From assembly GCA_031399165.1 (NCBI GenBank), contig JANNOO010000035.1, positions 1-64,000 on the forward strand: DNA of 64,000 nt. Direction: 5' to 3'. Positions 43,194 through 53,258 of the stretch are shown one piece after another. The stretch is from JAKFWI01 sp031399165. GTDB lineage: Bacteria > Pseudomonadota > Alphaproteobacteria > Caulobacterales > Aquidulcibacteraceae. The notes under the pieces were generated by a model that was not told the DNA's origin, ran no database searches, and was given only the letters and a program-made list of their open reading frames with translations. Both the position numbers and the translations under genes were made by a program. Each line of letters opens with the position of its first letter. Position 1 is the stretch's first letter.

Positions 43194-44303
43194 ATGAAAT
43201 GGCTGAGCGGATTGCGCAATATCGCAGCGGGGCTCGTGTGCGCCGCGGCGCTGACGGGATGCGGGCAGCCAGCCACGGAGGCAACCTCCGCCGCCCCGCC
43301 AGCGCGGACTGATTTCACCATCGCCTGGACAATCTACGCCGGTTGGATGCCGTGGCCTTACGCCCAGCAAGCGGGCATCGTCGATAAATGGGCGACCAAA
43401 TACGGCGTGAAAATCAACGTCGTTCAGGTCAACGATTACGTTGAATCGCTGAACCAATTCACCGCCGGCAAGATCGATGGCGTTACCTCCACCACGATGG
43501 ACGCGCTCACCGTTCCCGCCGCCGGCGGCAAGGATACGACCGTCCTCATCATCGGCGATTATTCCAACGGCAATGACGGCGTTGTGCTGAAAAAGGGCAA
43601 AGCCCTGAAGGACATCAAGGGTCTGCCGGTCAATCTGGTCGAGCTGTCCGTGTCGCATTATCTGCTGGCGCGGGCGCTTGAAAGCGCAGGGTTAGCGGCA
43701 ACCGATGTGAAGACCGTCAACACGACTGACGCCGACATGGTCGCCGCCTTCAACGCGCCGGCCGTGCTGGCGATGGCAACGTGGAATCCGCAATTGGCGG
43801 AGATCAAGAAAACCGCGGGCGTGACTGAGGTTTATAACTCCTCGCAGATTCCCGGCGAAATTCTCGACGCCCTCGTGGTCAGCACCGAAGCGCTGCAATC
43901 GAATCCAAACCTCGGCAAGGCGTTGGTGGGTATCTGGTACGAAACCATCGCCGTGATGCAGAAGGATGACGAAGCCGGCAAAGCCGCACGCGACGCGATG
44001 GGCAAACTTTCGGGCACCGATCTGGCGGGCTTCGAAGCGCAGCTGAAAACCACGGCAATGTACTACGAGCCAACCGCGGCCGACACGTTCTACAAAAGCG
44101 ACGAGCTCATGGCGGCCACCGATCGCGTGCGCAAGTTCAGCTTTGCCAACGGCCTGTTCGGCCAGGGCGCGACCAGCGTCGATGCGATCGGCATCGCGTT
44201 CCCTGGTGGCAAAACACTTGGCGACGCGAACAATGTGAAGCTGCGGTTTGATCCCAGCTACACGGAAATGGCGGCCAAGGGCGAATTGAGCGCCGCTCCA
44301 TAA
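43194..44303 (+). CDS. urea-carboxylase-linked ABC transporter substrate-binding lipoprotein
   Basis: A 369-residue solute-binding protein of the NMT1/aliphatic-sulfonate type, in the subgroup found beside urea carboxylase. The lipobox LTGC (Cys23) follows a hydrophobic signal. The mature part begins FTIAWTIYAGWMPWPYAQQAGI, with a CxxA-like ligand pocket containing TSTTMDALT. AAGGGG lies ten bases before ATG 43194. It starts a three-gene transporter operon and, from its context, probably binds urea or a related amide. Confidence 0.88.
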   Translation: MKWLSGLRNIAAGLVCAAALTGCGQPATEATSAAPPARTDFTIAWTIYAGWMPWPYAQQAGIVDKWATKYGVKINVVQVNDYVESLNQFTAGKIDGVTSTTMDALTVPAAGGKDTTVLIIGDYSNGNDGVVLKKGKALKDIKGLPVNLVELSVSHYLLARALESAGLAATDVKTVNTTDADMVAAFNAPAVLAMATWNPQLAEIKKTAGVTEVYNSSQIPGEILDALVVSTEALQSNPNLGKALVGIWYETIAVMQKDDEAGKAARDAMGKLSGTDLAGFEAQLKTTAMYYEPTAADTFYKSDELMAATDRVRKFSFANGLFGQGATSVDAIGIAFPGGKTLGDANNVKLRFDPSYTEMAAKGELSAAP

Positions 44304-44328
44304 GCTCGAACGGAAACGGACGCATGCC

Positions 44329-45150
44329 ATGCGGCGCTTGCTGAATGTCAGGCCGCGTGGCGGCGTCCGCCTCGTACTAGGCGCGATCCCGCTTATCGGG
44401 ATCGCGCTTTTCTACATCATGTCGTCGGAAGCGCGGCACTTCGCCAATCCGGCTGACAAAGTGCTCCCCACGATTGGGCAGATGGGCGACGCCATCATCC
44501 GCATGTGGGTGAACGTCGATCCCAATACAGGCCGCATCCCGGCTTGGGCTGATACATCGGCCAGCCTGTCGCGGATCTGGATCGCGCTGGCGATCTCTAC
44601 CGCAACGACGCTGCTGCTGGGCCTGATCCTCGGCCTGCTGCCAGCCGCGCGCGCCACGCTCGGCCCGATGATCTCAATCATCGCGGTGATCCCCCCGATC
44701 GCCGTGTTGCCCATCCTGTTCATAGCGCTCGGTCTGGGAGAAACCGCAAAGATCGCCCTGATCGTATTCGGCGTGACGCCCTTCATGACGCGCGACCTTG
44801 CCGCGCAAGTCGCCGCGATTCCGCAAGAGCAGATCGTCAAGGCGCAAACACTCGGGGCCAGTACGTGGCAAGTCGCTTTGCGCGTAGCGCTGCCGCAGGC
44901 GCTGCCGCGGCTTATCGACAGCTTGCGCCTTTCGTTGGGTCCCGCGTGGGTGTTCCTGATCTCAGCCGAAGCGATCGCGTCTGACGTAGGACTTGGCTAC
45001 CGGATATTCCTGGTGCGCCGCTATCTGGCGATGGACGTTATCCTGCCCTACGTCGCGTGGATCTCGCTGCTCGCGATCCTGCATGATGTTGTGCTGACCA
45101 TGATCAGCCGGCGCGCCTTTCCGTGGGCGCATCCCAAGGCGCATTCATGA
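44329..45150 (+). CDS. ABC transporter permease (urea-carboxylase region)
   Basis: A 273-residue binding-protein-dependent permease with about six membrane helices. The cytoplasmic EAA loop is visible as EQIVKAQTLGASTWQVALRVALPQALPRL around residues 165-195. It pairs with the ATPase starting 11 bases downstream and the binding protein 25 bases upstream. Relatives occur next to urea carboxylase in several proteobacteria. Confidence 0.9.
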   Translation: MRRLLNVRPRGGVRLVLGAIPLIGIALFYIMSSEARHFANPADKVLPTIGQMGDAIIRMWVNVDPNTGRIPAWADTSASLSRIWIALAISTATTLLLGLILGLLPAARATLGPMISIIAVIPPIAVLPILFIALGLGETAKIALIVFGVTPFMTRDLAAQVAAIPQEQIVKAQTLGASTWQVALRVALPQALPRLIDSLRLSLGPAWVFLISAEAIASDVGLGYRIFLVRRYLAMDVILPYVAWISLLAILHDVVLTMISRRAFPWAHPKAHS

Positions 45151-45160
45151 AGGCGCACGC

Positions 45161-45958
45161 ATGACCGAAGCGCTGACCTTCGACAAGGTGTGGGTAGAGT
45201 ATGGCGACAAGGTCGTGCTCGAAAAGATCAGCCTCACGATCGCGGAAGGCTGCTTTTGCTCGATCATCGGCCCTTCCGGCGCCGGCAAGTCGACATTCCT
45301 GCGCCTCGTGCTCGGACAGGAAAAACCCACGCGCGGCGCGGTGATGCTCGGCGGCAAACCATTGCGCGCCGAACCCGGCCCCGATCGCGGCGTCGTGTTC
45401 CAGCGCTATTCCGTGTTTCCGCATCTGACCGCGATCGACAATGTGATGTTCGGCCCCGAATGCGCGGGCTCGCCGCTGCTTGGCAGACTGAGCGGCGCCG
45501 CCAAGCGCGCGGCGCGCGACCAGGCGGCGGCGATGCTGTCCTCGGTCGGCCTCGGCGATTCGCTGGGCGCCTATCCGGCGCAGCTGTCCGGCGGCATGCA
45601 GCAACGCCTGGCCATCGCGCAGGCGCTGGTCAAACATCCGCAGGTGCTTTTGCTCGACGAGCCGTTCGGCGCGCTCGATCCCGGCGTGCGGCTCGACATG
45701 CATGCGCTGATCACTGACCTGTGGCGCCAGCACAACCTAACCATCCTCATGGTGACGCACGACATCAAGGAAGCGTTCGCCCTGGGTACGCGCGTGTTGG
45801 CGTTTGACAAAGTGCGCCGCGATGAACAGGCGCCAAACCGCTATGGCGCCGCGCCCGTGTACGACGTGAAACTCGAACGAAAGACCGCGCCGCCGGCGGA
45901 GATCGAAGCGCTACTGGCGGAAAGCGATTTGCTGTTGCGCGAAGGCCTTACGTCTTAG
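45161..45958 (+). CDS. ABC transporter ATP-binding protein (urea-carboxylase region)
   Basis: A 265-residue ATPase with Walker A IGPSGAGKST near residues 36-45, Q-loop VVFQRYSVF, signature LSGGMQQR and Walker B LLLLDEPFGALD, followed by the switch histidine in MVTHDIKEA. It energises the adjacent permease. The 3' end overlaps the convergent allophanate hydrolase gene by 11 bases, so the two arms of the urea locus meet tail-to-tail. Confidence 0.92.
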   Translation: MTEALTFDKVWVEYGDKVVLEKISLTIAEGCFCSIIGPSGAGKSTFLRLVLGQEKPTRGAVMLGGKPLRAEPGPDRGVVFQRYSVFPHLTAIDNVMFGPECAGSPLLGRLSGAAKRAARDQAAAMLSSVGLGDSLGAYPAQLSGGMQQRLAIAQALVKHPQVLLLDEPFGALDPGVRLDMHALITDLWRQHNLTILMVTHDIKEAFALGTRVLAFDKVRRDEQAPNRYGAAPVYDVKLERKTAPPAEIEALLAESDLLLREGLTS

Positions 45959-47702
45959 ACGCAATAAATGCGCGCCAGCCGCCATGTTTGGTGATGTCTT
46001 CCGCGCCGATCAGGGCGCGCGGCTCGGCGACGAAGCCCTTTACCTGCGTGCCATCCGCGAGCGTTACTGTGCCGATCGCCAGCGGCGGCGGCACTTCGGC
46101 GACGAAGCTGCCGAATTCGGCCACGCCCAATTCATAAAGCTCTAGCGCGATGCTCGCGCCATTTTCATCGAACGCCAGCGCCGGTTTCGGCGGCGTCGAA
46201 TTGGCCATCGCATAAAGTTTGTAGCTTGGCGCCGTTTGCGCCGCCCCAAGAAAGCGCGCGGCGCGCGACGAGAGCTGATGATGCAGCGGCATCCCCTGCA
46301 GATGCGCGCCGACCACGGCCAGCGTAATCGCGGCGCGCGGCTTTTCGTCGAGTTGCGGCTTATCGGTCATCGGAAAATGCTCCTCATAACGGGCGGCCAG
46401 CGCGAGCAAAGCAACGTCGGCCCAAGCGGCCCCGATCAGCGTGACGCCAAAGCACGTCGCATTCTTGCGGAACCCCGCTGGCACAGCGATCGCGCTCATA
46501 TCGAGCAGGTTCACGAAATTGGTGTAGCGCCCAAGATTGGCGTTGAGCGCGAGCGGATCGGCGATCACATCGCTGATTTTATAGATCGTGGGCGCCGTGG
46601 GCAGCAGCAAAACATCGAGGTTGCGCCACAGCGCCTCAGCGCTGCGCATATAACGCTTGAGCTTGTAATAGCCTTCAAAGCTATCGACTGCCGAGTATTT
46701 CTTTCCGCCTTCGACAATCTTGCGCACGATCGGATGAAGCGCGGCGTGATCAACCCCCAACTCCTTGATCGCCGCCGTTCGTTCCGCCACCCACGGGCCT
46801 TGATAAAGCAAGCTCGCGCATTCGATCAGCGGATCGACATCGACGGGCACAATCTCCGCGCCGAGCTTTGCAAGGCGCGCGAGGGCGGCGTCGAACAAAG
46901 CCGCGGATTCCGCGTCGCCGAAGAATTCCAGCGGCTTGTCTGGCACGCCGAGCCGGAACGCGGCGCCGATTTGTAGCGCGGGCGGCGACATGCGCGAAAA
47001 TGGATCCGCCTCATCAAACCCGCTTGCGACAGAATCGACGAGCGCGGCGTCAGCCGTGTCGCGCGTGAATACAGTAATGCAATCGAGTGAGCGGCACGCG
47101 GGCACAAGGCCGCTCGTGCTCCACCTGCCCTTGGTCGGCTTCAGCCCGATCAGATGATTGAACGCCGCCGGCACGCGGCCGGAACCCGCCGTATCCGTGC
47201 CAAGCGCGAAACTCACCAGCCCCGCGGCGACCGCGACGGAAGAACCCGAGCTCGAACCGCCCGAAACGTATTCGCGGTTGAATACGCAGCCCGGCGCACC
47301 GTAAGGCGAACGAACCCCGACAAGGCCGGTCGCAAACTGATCGAGATTGGTTTTGCCGATCAGGATCGCGCCCGCTTCGAGCAAACGGGCGATGACATGC
47401 GCCGATTGCGTCGCGGTATAGGCCGCTTCCGGGCACGCGGCGGTCGTCGGCATACCAGCAACGTCAAGGTTATCCTTCACCGCGAACGGCGCGCCGGCCA
47501 GCGGCAATTTCTCGCCGCGCCCGATCCGCTGATCCACAACGCGCGCGGCCTGCAGCACGTCGTCCGGCGCCACGCGCGCGATCCACACTTCAGGTTGAAG
47601 CGCCTCGTAAGCGTCCGCGCGGGCAAGCGCCTCTGCGGCAACCTCAACCGCCTTGCGCCTGCCGGACTGAACATCCGCCACGATGGAGCGCGCGCTGATC
47701 AT
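45948..47702 (-). CDS. atzF: allophanate hydrolase
   Basis: A 584-residue amidase-signature enzyme hydrolysing allophanate to ammonia and CO2, the second step of urea amidolyase activity. The catalytic Lys is in LIGKTNLDQFATG, and the Ser-cis-Ser region is GGSSSGSSVAVAAG plus GTDTAGSGRVPA. A C-terminal domain (about 470-584, from LPLHHQLSSRAARFLG) is typical of full-length allophanate hydrolases. ATG 47702 overlaps the urea carboxylase stop (ATGA); the open frame extending to 47804 is discarded. The symbol follows the AtzF/DUR1 family. Confidence 0.94.
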   Translation of the reverse strand: MISARSIVADVQSGRRKAVEVAAEALARADAYEALQPEVWIARVAPDDVLQAARVVDQRIGRGEKLPLAGAPFAVKDNLDVAGMPTTAACPEAAYTATQSAHVIARLLEAGAILIGKTNLDQFATGLVGVRSPYGAPGCVFNREYVSGGSSSGSSVAVAAGLVSFALGTDTAGSGRVPAAFNHLIGLKPTKGRWSTSGLVPACRSLDCITVFTRDTADAALVDSVASGFDEADPFSRMSPPALQIGAAFRLGVPDKPLEFFGDAESAALFDAALARLAKLGAEIVPVDVDPLIECASLLYQGPWVAERTAAIKELGVDHAALHPIVRKIVEGGKKYSAVDSFEGYYKLKRYMRSAEALWRNLDVLLLPTAPTIYKISDVIADPLALNANLGRYTNFVNLLDMSAIAVPAGFRKNATCFGVTLIGAAWADVALLALAARYEEHFPMTDKPQLDEKPRAAITLAVVGAHLQGMPLHHQLSSRAARFLGAAQTAPSYKLYAMANSTPPKPALAFDENGASIALELYELGVAEFGSFVAEVPPPLAIGTVTLADGTQVKGFVAEPRALIGAEDITKHGGWRAFIASKT

Positions 47703-50700
47703 GCCGGTTCGATCGCGAACATCGGCGCCCCCGGCGCGATCATCTGCTTTTCGCGCGCGTACACCGCGCGGATCACGCCGGCCATTGGCGCATGCACCGC
47801 GCATTCCGTTTTCATCGCCTCAACGATTGCGACTATGCCATCGGCCGCGACATGATCACCCGGCTTGGCGTCGATCCGCCAGACGCTGCCCCCCAGCGGC
47901 GCTTCGATCATCTCGCACCCGGCGGGAAGCGCCGCTGCAGCGCTCACCTCTGGCGCATGCTCCTGCGACAACGCCTCAATCCGCTCAAACTCGCCACTCA
48001 CGCGCCAGGCTTCGCGCTCCGCGTCAAAGGCGGCCTGACGTGTGGTCTGGAATGCGGCGATGGATTGCGCGTTCTTGTACAGAAAAGCGCGATAATCCTT
48101 CAATTTGAAGGTCGTATGCTCGATGTCGAGCTTGCGCCGTCCGGCGGGAAATTCGCGGCGCCACTCGATCAGTTCCCCGGCGTTGACCGGGAAGAATTTG
48201 ATCTGATCGAAAAAGCGCAGCAGCCACGGCTTGCCATCGACGAAATCCGCTGTCTGCCGATAGGTGTTCCAGACCTGGATGGTGCGGCCAAACAGCTGAT
48301 AGCCGCCCGGCCCTTCCATGCCATAGATGCACATATACGCCCCGCCAATGCCAACGACATTGGGCGGCGTCCATGTGCGCGCCGGATTGTATTTTGTTGT
48401 CACCAGCCGATGGCGCGGATCGAGTGGCGTAGCCACCGGCGCGCCGAGGTAAACATCGCCGAGGCCAAGCACGAGGTAATTTGCATCAAACACGATGCGG
48501 TGGACGTCTTCGATGGCGCCAAGACCGTTAATCCGGCGAATGAACTCGATATTGTCCGGACACCACGGCGCATCGTCGCGCACCGATTCCATGTATTTAT
48601 CGATCGTCTGATAGATCGCCGGGTCTTTCCAGGACAGCGGCAGATGCACAATGCGCGATGCGATCTCGAAATCGTCGAGATCGCCGAGACTCTCTTCATG
48701 CGTCACGAGACGATCCAGCAGCGCATGCTGCGACAGGATCGAGGGGTCGTAATGCACCTGAAGCGAACGGACGCCGGGCGTAAGATCAATCACGCCGGGC
48801 AGCGCCGCCGATCGCAGCGTCTCCAGCAAAGCCTGCACCCTCAGGCGCAATTCAATGTCGAGCGTTAGCGGACCGTATTCGATCAGCACATTGTCGTCGC
48901 CCTGACGGCGGTACAAAGCGCGCGGCCGTGCGCCCTGGGCCGGCAGATCGCGCAGGATCGGTGAAACTTCAGGCGGCGCGGTCGAACGCTGCGCCTGCAC
49001 CGCGAGTGTTGCGATCAGCGCGCGTTCGGCGCGCGCGGCTTCCGCCGCCGCCGCTTCGCTGACCGGCTCAAAACGCACGCTATCGCCCGGCGCCAGTTGG
49101 CCAAGCTTCCAGAGATCGGCCACGATCAGCACGAACGGGCACACGAACCCGCCGAGCGAAGGGCCATCCGGCCCGAGAATGATCGGCATATCGCCGGTGA
49201 AATCAATCGCGCCGACCGCATAGGCATTGTCGTGAATGTTGGAAGGATGCAGCCCCGCTTCGCCGCCATCGGCGCGCGCCCAGCGCGGCTTCGGTCCGAT
49301 CAGGCGCACACCCGTGCGGCTAGAGTTATGGTGAACACGCCAGATGGTTTCGCTGACCATGGCGATATCTTCGGGCGCGAAGAAGTCCGGCGCGCCGTGC
49401 GGCCCGTAGAGCACACGCAGAACCCAGTCGCGGGTGATGTCTGGCTGCGCTTCCGGCTTCAACGCCTGCGCGCTGGCTGTCGCTTGCGGGTTTGCGAATG
49501 CAATAACGTCGCCCGCCGCCAACGCACGGCCCGACGGCCCGCCAAATCCGCCGAGCGCAAACGTCGAGCGGCTGCCGAGATAGACCGGCGCGGCAATGCC
49601 GCCAGCAATCGCCAGATAGCCGCGCATGCCGGGCCCTTTGGCGCGGCCAGTCTTCAAAACCTGTCCGGCTTTGACGAGAATTGGTTGGTAAGCACTGATC
49701 GCAACGCCATCGAGCGTGGCCGCGAAAGCGGCGCCCGTCAGAACGATCGTAATTTCGTGCTGAAACTGGAGTGCCGGGCCGACGCCGGTGAATTCGAGGC
49801 CAGCGGCGGTCTCGTCATTGCCCAGCAAACGATTGGCGAGGCGAAAGGATAAGCCGTCCATCGGCCCTGACGGCGGCACACCGACATCCCAATAGCCAAG
49901 CCGGCCCGGATAATCCTGTACGCTGGTGGCAGGGCCTGCGGAGATGACCCGCGCGCCCGCCGGCCGATAGCTCAATTCATCAAGCGCGCGCGTTGAAACG
50001 TCGCCAGAGGTAAACGCCGCGCCGCGCGCAACATGGCGCAGCCAATCGAGATTGGTCTCGATGCCCGCGAAATGCGTCTCGTCGAGCGCCTGTTGCAGCG
50101 CTTTCACGGCTGCGGGCCGATCGGCCGCGGTGACGATCAGCTTGGCGATCATCGGATCGTAGAAGGCGCTGACTTCGGCGCCATCCTGCACCCACGTCTC
50201 GACGCGGGCATTTTCGGCGAAGCGCACTTCGCTGAGCACGCCGGATGATGGACGAAATCCCTGCGCCGGGTCTTCGCCGTAGAGCCGCGCCTGAACGGAA
50301 GCACCCTGCGTTTTGCCGCTCCATGCATCAAGCATGGTAAAATCACCCGCCGCGCCGCGGATCATCCACTCGACCAGATCGACGCCGGTGACTTGCTCGG
50401 TAACGCCATGCTCGACCTGCAGGCGCGTGTTCACTTCCAGGAAGAAGAAGTCGTCGCGATCGGAATCGTAGAGAAATTCCACCGTGCCGGCGGAAAGATA
50501 GCACGCCGCCGCGCAAAGGCGCGTCGCGCTTTCGAGCAGCGCCTCTCGCGTTGCTGCAGGCAAGTTCGGCGCAGGGGTTTCTTCGATGACTTTCTGGTTA
50601 CGCCGCTGAAGCGAACAATCCCGCTCGCCCAGCGCGATGACGCGGCCGGCGCCGTCACCAAACACCTGCACTTCGATGTGGCGCGCGCGGCGAACGTAAC

Positions 50701-51310
50701 GCTCAAGAAATACACGCGCGTCCGCGAAATTTCCTGCCCCTAGACGCGCAACGGCGTCGAACGCCGTGCGCACGTCTGCCTGATCTTCGCAGACGCGCAT
50801 GCCTATGCCGCCGCCGCCAGCAGTGGCCTTGAGCATGACTGGATAGCCGATGGCGTCCGCTGCGCTGGCCGCGGCTTCTGCATTGTCGAGCACGCTCGTT
50901 CCGGGCGCGAGCGGCGCGCCCTGCGCCTGCGCCAGCTCGCGCGCGGTGTGTTTGAGACCGAAGGCGCGAATGTTATCCAGATTTGGACCGACAAAGGCGA
51001 TGCCCGCCGCCGCGCAGGCTTCGGCGAATGCCGCGTTCTCGCTGAGAAAGCCATAGCCGGGGTGGATCGCTTCGGCGCCGACGCGCTGCGCGATTTGGAT
51101 GATCGCATCGCCGCGCAGGTAACTTTCGCTGGCCGGGCCCGGACCAATGCATACCGCCTCATCCGCATCGGCGACGTGCAGCGAGCCCACGTCCGGCTCG
51201 CTATAGACCGCCACGGTGGCGATCCCCATGCGCCTACAGGTGCGCATGATGCGCCGCGCGATCGCGCCGCGATTGGCGATCAGCAGCTTGCGGAACGGCG
51301 GTTTGGTCAC
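47699..51310 (-). CDS. uca: urea carboxylase
   Basis: A 1203-residue biotin enzyme carboxylating urea to allophanate with ATP. It has a biotin carboxylase domain (1-450, starting KLLIANRGAIARRI, with an ATP-grasp GGGGIGMR). A KipA-type half (about 470-780, with SVQDYPGRLGYWDVGVPPSG) and a KipI-type half (about 840-1050, with LTPGVRSLQVHYDP) form the carboxyltransferase. A C-terminal biotinyl domain carries the acceptor lysine in VEAMKTE. GTG 51310 overlaps the upstream gene by GTGA. With allophanate hydrolase it breaks down urea without nickel. Confidence 0.96.
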   Translation of the reverse strand: MTKPPFRKLLIANRGAIARRIMRTCRRMGIATVAVYSEPDVGSLHVADADEAVCIGPGPASESYLRGDAIIQIAQRVGAEAIHPGYGFLSENAAFAEACAAAGIAFVGPNLDNIRAFGLKHTARELAQAQGAPLAPGTSVLDNAEAAASAADAIGYPVMLKATAGGGGIGMRVCEDQADVRTAFDAVARLGAGNFADARVFLERYVRRARHIEVQVFGDGAGRVIALGERDCSLQRRNQKVIEETPAPNLPAATREALLESATRLCAAACYLSAGTVEFLYDSDRDDFFFLEVNTRLQVEHGVTEQVTGVDLVEWMIRGAAGDFTMLDAWSGKTQGASVQARLYGEDPAQGFRPSSGVLSEVRFAENARVETWVQDGAEVSAFYDPMIAKLIVTAADRPAAVKALQQALDETHFAGIETNLDWLRHVARGAAFTSGDVSTRALDELSYRPAGARVISAGPATSVQDYPGRLGYWDVGVPPSGPMDGLSFRLANRLLGNDETAAGLEFTGVGPALQFQHEITIVLTGAAFAATLDGVAISAYQPILVKAGQVLKTGRAKGPGMRGYLAIAGGIAAPVYLGSRSTFALGGFGGPSGRALAAGDVIAFANPQATASAQALKPEAQPDITRDWVLRVLYGPHGAPDFFAPEDIAMVSETIWRVHHNSSRTGVRLIGPKPRWARADGGEAGLHPSNIHDNAYAVGAIDFTGDMPIILGPDGPSLGGFVCPFVLIVADLWKLGQLAPGDSVRFEPVSEAAAAEAARAERALIATLAVQAQRSTAPPEVSPILRDLPAQGARPRALYRRQGDDNVLIEYGPLTLDIELRLRVQALLETLRSAALPGVIDLTPGVRSLQVHYDPSILSQHALLDRLVTHEESLGDLDDFEIASRIVHLPLSWKDPAIYQTIDKYMESVRDDAPWCPDNIEFIRRINGLGAIEDVHRIVFDANYLVLGLGDVYLGAPVATPLDPRHRLVTTKYNPARTWTPPNVVGIGGAYMCIYGMEGPGGYQLFGRTIQVWNTYRQTADFVDGKPWLLRFFDQIKFFPVNAGELIEWRREFPAGRRKLDIEHTTFKLKDYRAFLYKNAQSIAAFQTTRQAAFDAEREAWRVSGEFERIEALSQEHAPEVSAAAALPAGCEMIEAPLGGSVWRIDAKPGDHVAADGIVAIVEAMKTECAVHAPMAGVIRAVYAREKQMIAPGAPMFAIEPA

Positions 51311-51936
51311 GCCTGTTCCGCCACGATCATGCGAAGCGGCGTGGGATTGAATCCGTTGCAGGGATTGTTGATCTGCGGGCAGTTTGACACCACCACCAGC
51401 ACGTCCATCTCCGCACGCAAATCAACCGAAAGACCTGGGGCCGAAATGCCATCGACGATGCCGAGCGCGCCGTCCGCCTCAACCGGCACGTTCATGAAAA
51501 AATTGATGTTGGAGACCATGTCGCGCTTGCCGCCGCCATGGCGGACCATGGCGGTGAGGAAATTTTCGGCGCATGCGTGCTGCGCTTTGGTGTGATGCCC
51601 ATATCGCAGTGTATTGGATTCGCACGAACACGCGCCGCCAATTGTATCGTGATACGCCACATTGGTGGCCATGATGGTCATCATAGGCGCGCCTTCATTG
51701 GAAAGCAGCGCAGAGCCAGAGCGCAGAAAGATGTTCTGCTGGGCGGCGATCGTGTCCTGCGCGCTGTAGCGCTCGGCCTGATCGTGCAAATTATAGACCA
51801 GAAAATCGGCCGATTGGTTGCCTTCGAGATCGACGATGCGGAGCGTCTGGCCCTTGCGGACGGCATGCGTCCAAGGCGCGCGCGCGGGCACGACGACATC
51901 ATGCAAGACTTTCCCCAGACCTTCCGCCGCGTCCAT
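51307..51936 (-). CDS. urea carboxylase-associated protein 2 (DUF1989)
   Basis: A DUF1989 protein of about 209 residues in the UAAP2 group. It has VRKGQTLRIVDLEGNQSADFLVYN, CSCESNTLRYG, a middle part with HHTKAQHACAENF, and LVVVSNCPQINNPCNGFNPTPLRM at the end; the conserved Cys and His suggest metal binding. ATG 51936 follows TAGGGATG and lies seven bases after the UAAP1 stop, whereas ATG 51969 would overlap it. Its biochemical role in urea carboxylase operons is unknown; a related DUF1989 family has been proposed to help supply or channel substrate. Confidence 0.88.
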   Translation of the reverse strand: MDAAEGLGKVLHDVVVPARAPWTHAVRKGQTLRIVDLEGNQSADFLVYNLHDQAERYSAQDTIAAQQNIFLRSGSALLSNEGAPMMTIMATNVAYHDTIGGACSCESNTLRYGHHTKAQHACAENFLTAMVRHGGGKRDMVSNINFFMNVPVEADGALGIVDGISAPGLSVDLRAEMDVLVVVSNCPQINNPCNGFNPTPLRMIVAEQA

Positions 51937-51943
51937 CACATCC

Positions 51944-52768
51944 CTACCGGCTGAAATAGGCTTCGACATTTTCGTAGGCGCGCAGCCCCTCGGGAGTGGC
52001 GAGACGAATGGAATCGTCCGGCGGCGTTACCGGCCCGCGCCAGGCAGACACACGCAGCGGCGTCACCGTGTATTCCGTCCGCGGATCGAGCACGTGCGGA
52101 CAATTGGCGATGACCACGATCACATTCATCTCGGCGCGCAGCACAATTTCGCGTCCAGGCGGGAAAGGGCCGATGTCCAGCCTGGTCGCGCCATCACCAG
52201 CGATGGTCACGGGCTTGAACAAGTTCAAGCAGGGATGCACGTCGCGCCGCTCCAGTCCCCATTTCGCAGCCGCCAACATAAAGCGATCGCGGGTGTTCGG
52301 GTGCGGGCCTGAATTGGCGCCGTCGCCATATTTGCGCGCATTGATCTTCTCGTTCGACGCGCCGCAGAAAACATCATGACCGGACGCATCGTCGGACAGG
52401 ATACTCAACAAGACGCGGCCCATATCCGAAAGCAACAGCTTTCCGGCGCCAAGATAGGCGTTCCACTGGATCTTGATCGTATCGGCGACATTCAGCCGTT
52501 CAGCCGGCTGATCGGCGTTGAAAATCAACATAGACGGGGCGCTATCGCCATGCAGATCAATCAGGCGCAGGCGGGCGCCGCGATCGAGGCGCGCCGACGC
52601 ATAGCCGCCGGCGGCAATGGTCTCCTCCCAAATCATGTCCTCTGCGCCTACACCCGCGGGGCGATCAGCGGCGGCGCTCGCGGGCAACGTCGGCATTGCC
52701 TCTACGCGCGTACCGGCTTGGGCGCGCGCGTGCTCACGCGCGCTCGTGGGATCGGCGGTGGCGCTCAC
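51944..52768 (-). CDS. urea carboxylase-associated protein 1 (DUF1989)
   Basis: The second DUF1989 paralogue (UAAP1). It has LRLIDLHGDSAPSMLIFNADQPAERLN, CGASNEKINARKYG, DRFMLAAAKWGLERRDVHPCLNLFKPV, and VIANCPHVLDPR with conserved Cys and His. GTG 52768 overlaps the NikR-like stop (GTGA) and gives 274 residues; ATG 52696 would give a length closer to typical and cannot be excluded. The much longer open frame to 53089 overlaps the regulator and is rejected. It sits between regulator and UAAP2 in a single minus-strand operon. Confidence 0.85.
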   Translation of the reverse strand: MSATADPTSAREHARAQAGTRVEAMPTLPASAAADRPAGVGAEDMIWEETIAAGGYASARLDRGARLRLIDLHGDSAPSMLIFNADQPAERLNVADTIKIQWNAYLGAGKLLLSDMGRVLLSILSDDASGHDVFCGASNEKINARKYGDGANSGPHPNTRDRFMLAAAKWGLERRDVHPCLNLFKPVTIAGDGATRLDIGPFPPGREIVLRAEMNVIVVIANCPHVLDPRTEYTVTPLRVSAWRGPVTPPDDSIRLATPEGLRAYENVEAYFSR

Positions 52769-53241
52769 TTGCGTCCGCCAGCAACACGCGGTGTGTCGAC
52801 CGCTGGCTTGTCGTGCAGCGGCGGCAACAGGGAACGTGTCGTGACTAGTTTGATCTGTTGTACGCCGCGAATTTTCCGTAAATCGTCGCACAGCTGATTG
52901 AGCCGCTCCGAAGGCCCCTGCACCAGCAGCACTTCCAGCGATTGATCGTTTTCGAGAAACACGTGCTGCGAGGAAATGACTTCCTTCAGATACGACGACT
53001 GTGTCTGTGCGAGCGCCTGACGCACGCGGCCACGCTCGGCGCTGTAGATCAGCGTGACGGCGCCCGCTAGCACCGCGCCTGGCGTGCATTCGCCGTGCTC
53101 GGCCAATTCGCGGCGAATAAATTCGGCCACCATCTGCGAGCGGCTGGGAATGCCGCGCTCGGCGATCATAGCATCGAGCTGGCGCACAAGATCAGCAGGC
53201 AGGCTGACGCTCAGCCGGGCGAGTTGGGCAATCACATCCAT
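52765..53241 (-). CDS. NikR-like ribbon-helix-helix regulator lacking nickel ligands
   Basis: A 158-residue protein with NikR architecture. The N-terminal ribbon-helix-helix is LARLSVSLPADLVRQLDAMI plus SRSQMVAEFIRREL (about 6-45), and a C-terminal ACT-like domain has SSYLKEVISSQHVFLENDQSLEVLLVQG. Compared with E. coli NikR (His76, His87-x-His89, Cys95), only the His87 equivalent remains; the other positions read Ser or Tyr, Phe and Ser. It heads the urea carboxylase operon and overlaps UAAP1. It likely senses something other than nickel, perhaps urea or nitrogen status. Confidence 0.85.
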   Translation of the reverse strand: MDVIAQLARLSVSLPADLVRQLDAMIAERGIPSRSQMVAEFIRRELAEHGECTPGAVLAGAVTLIYSAERGRVRQALAQTQSSYLKEVISSQHVFLENDQSLEVLLVQGPSERLNQLCDDLRKIRGVQQIKLVTTRSLLPPLHDKPAVDTPRVAGGRK

Positions 53242-53258
53242 GCCCCTGCGCTAGCCGG

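Noticed and set aside
47702..47804. 34-codon N-terminal extension of allophanate hydrolase
   Set aside because: It overlaps the biotin domain of urea carboxylase in another frame; ATG 47702 with its ATGA junction gives the family's normal N-terminus.
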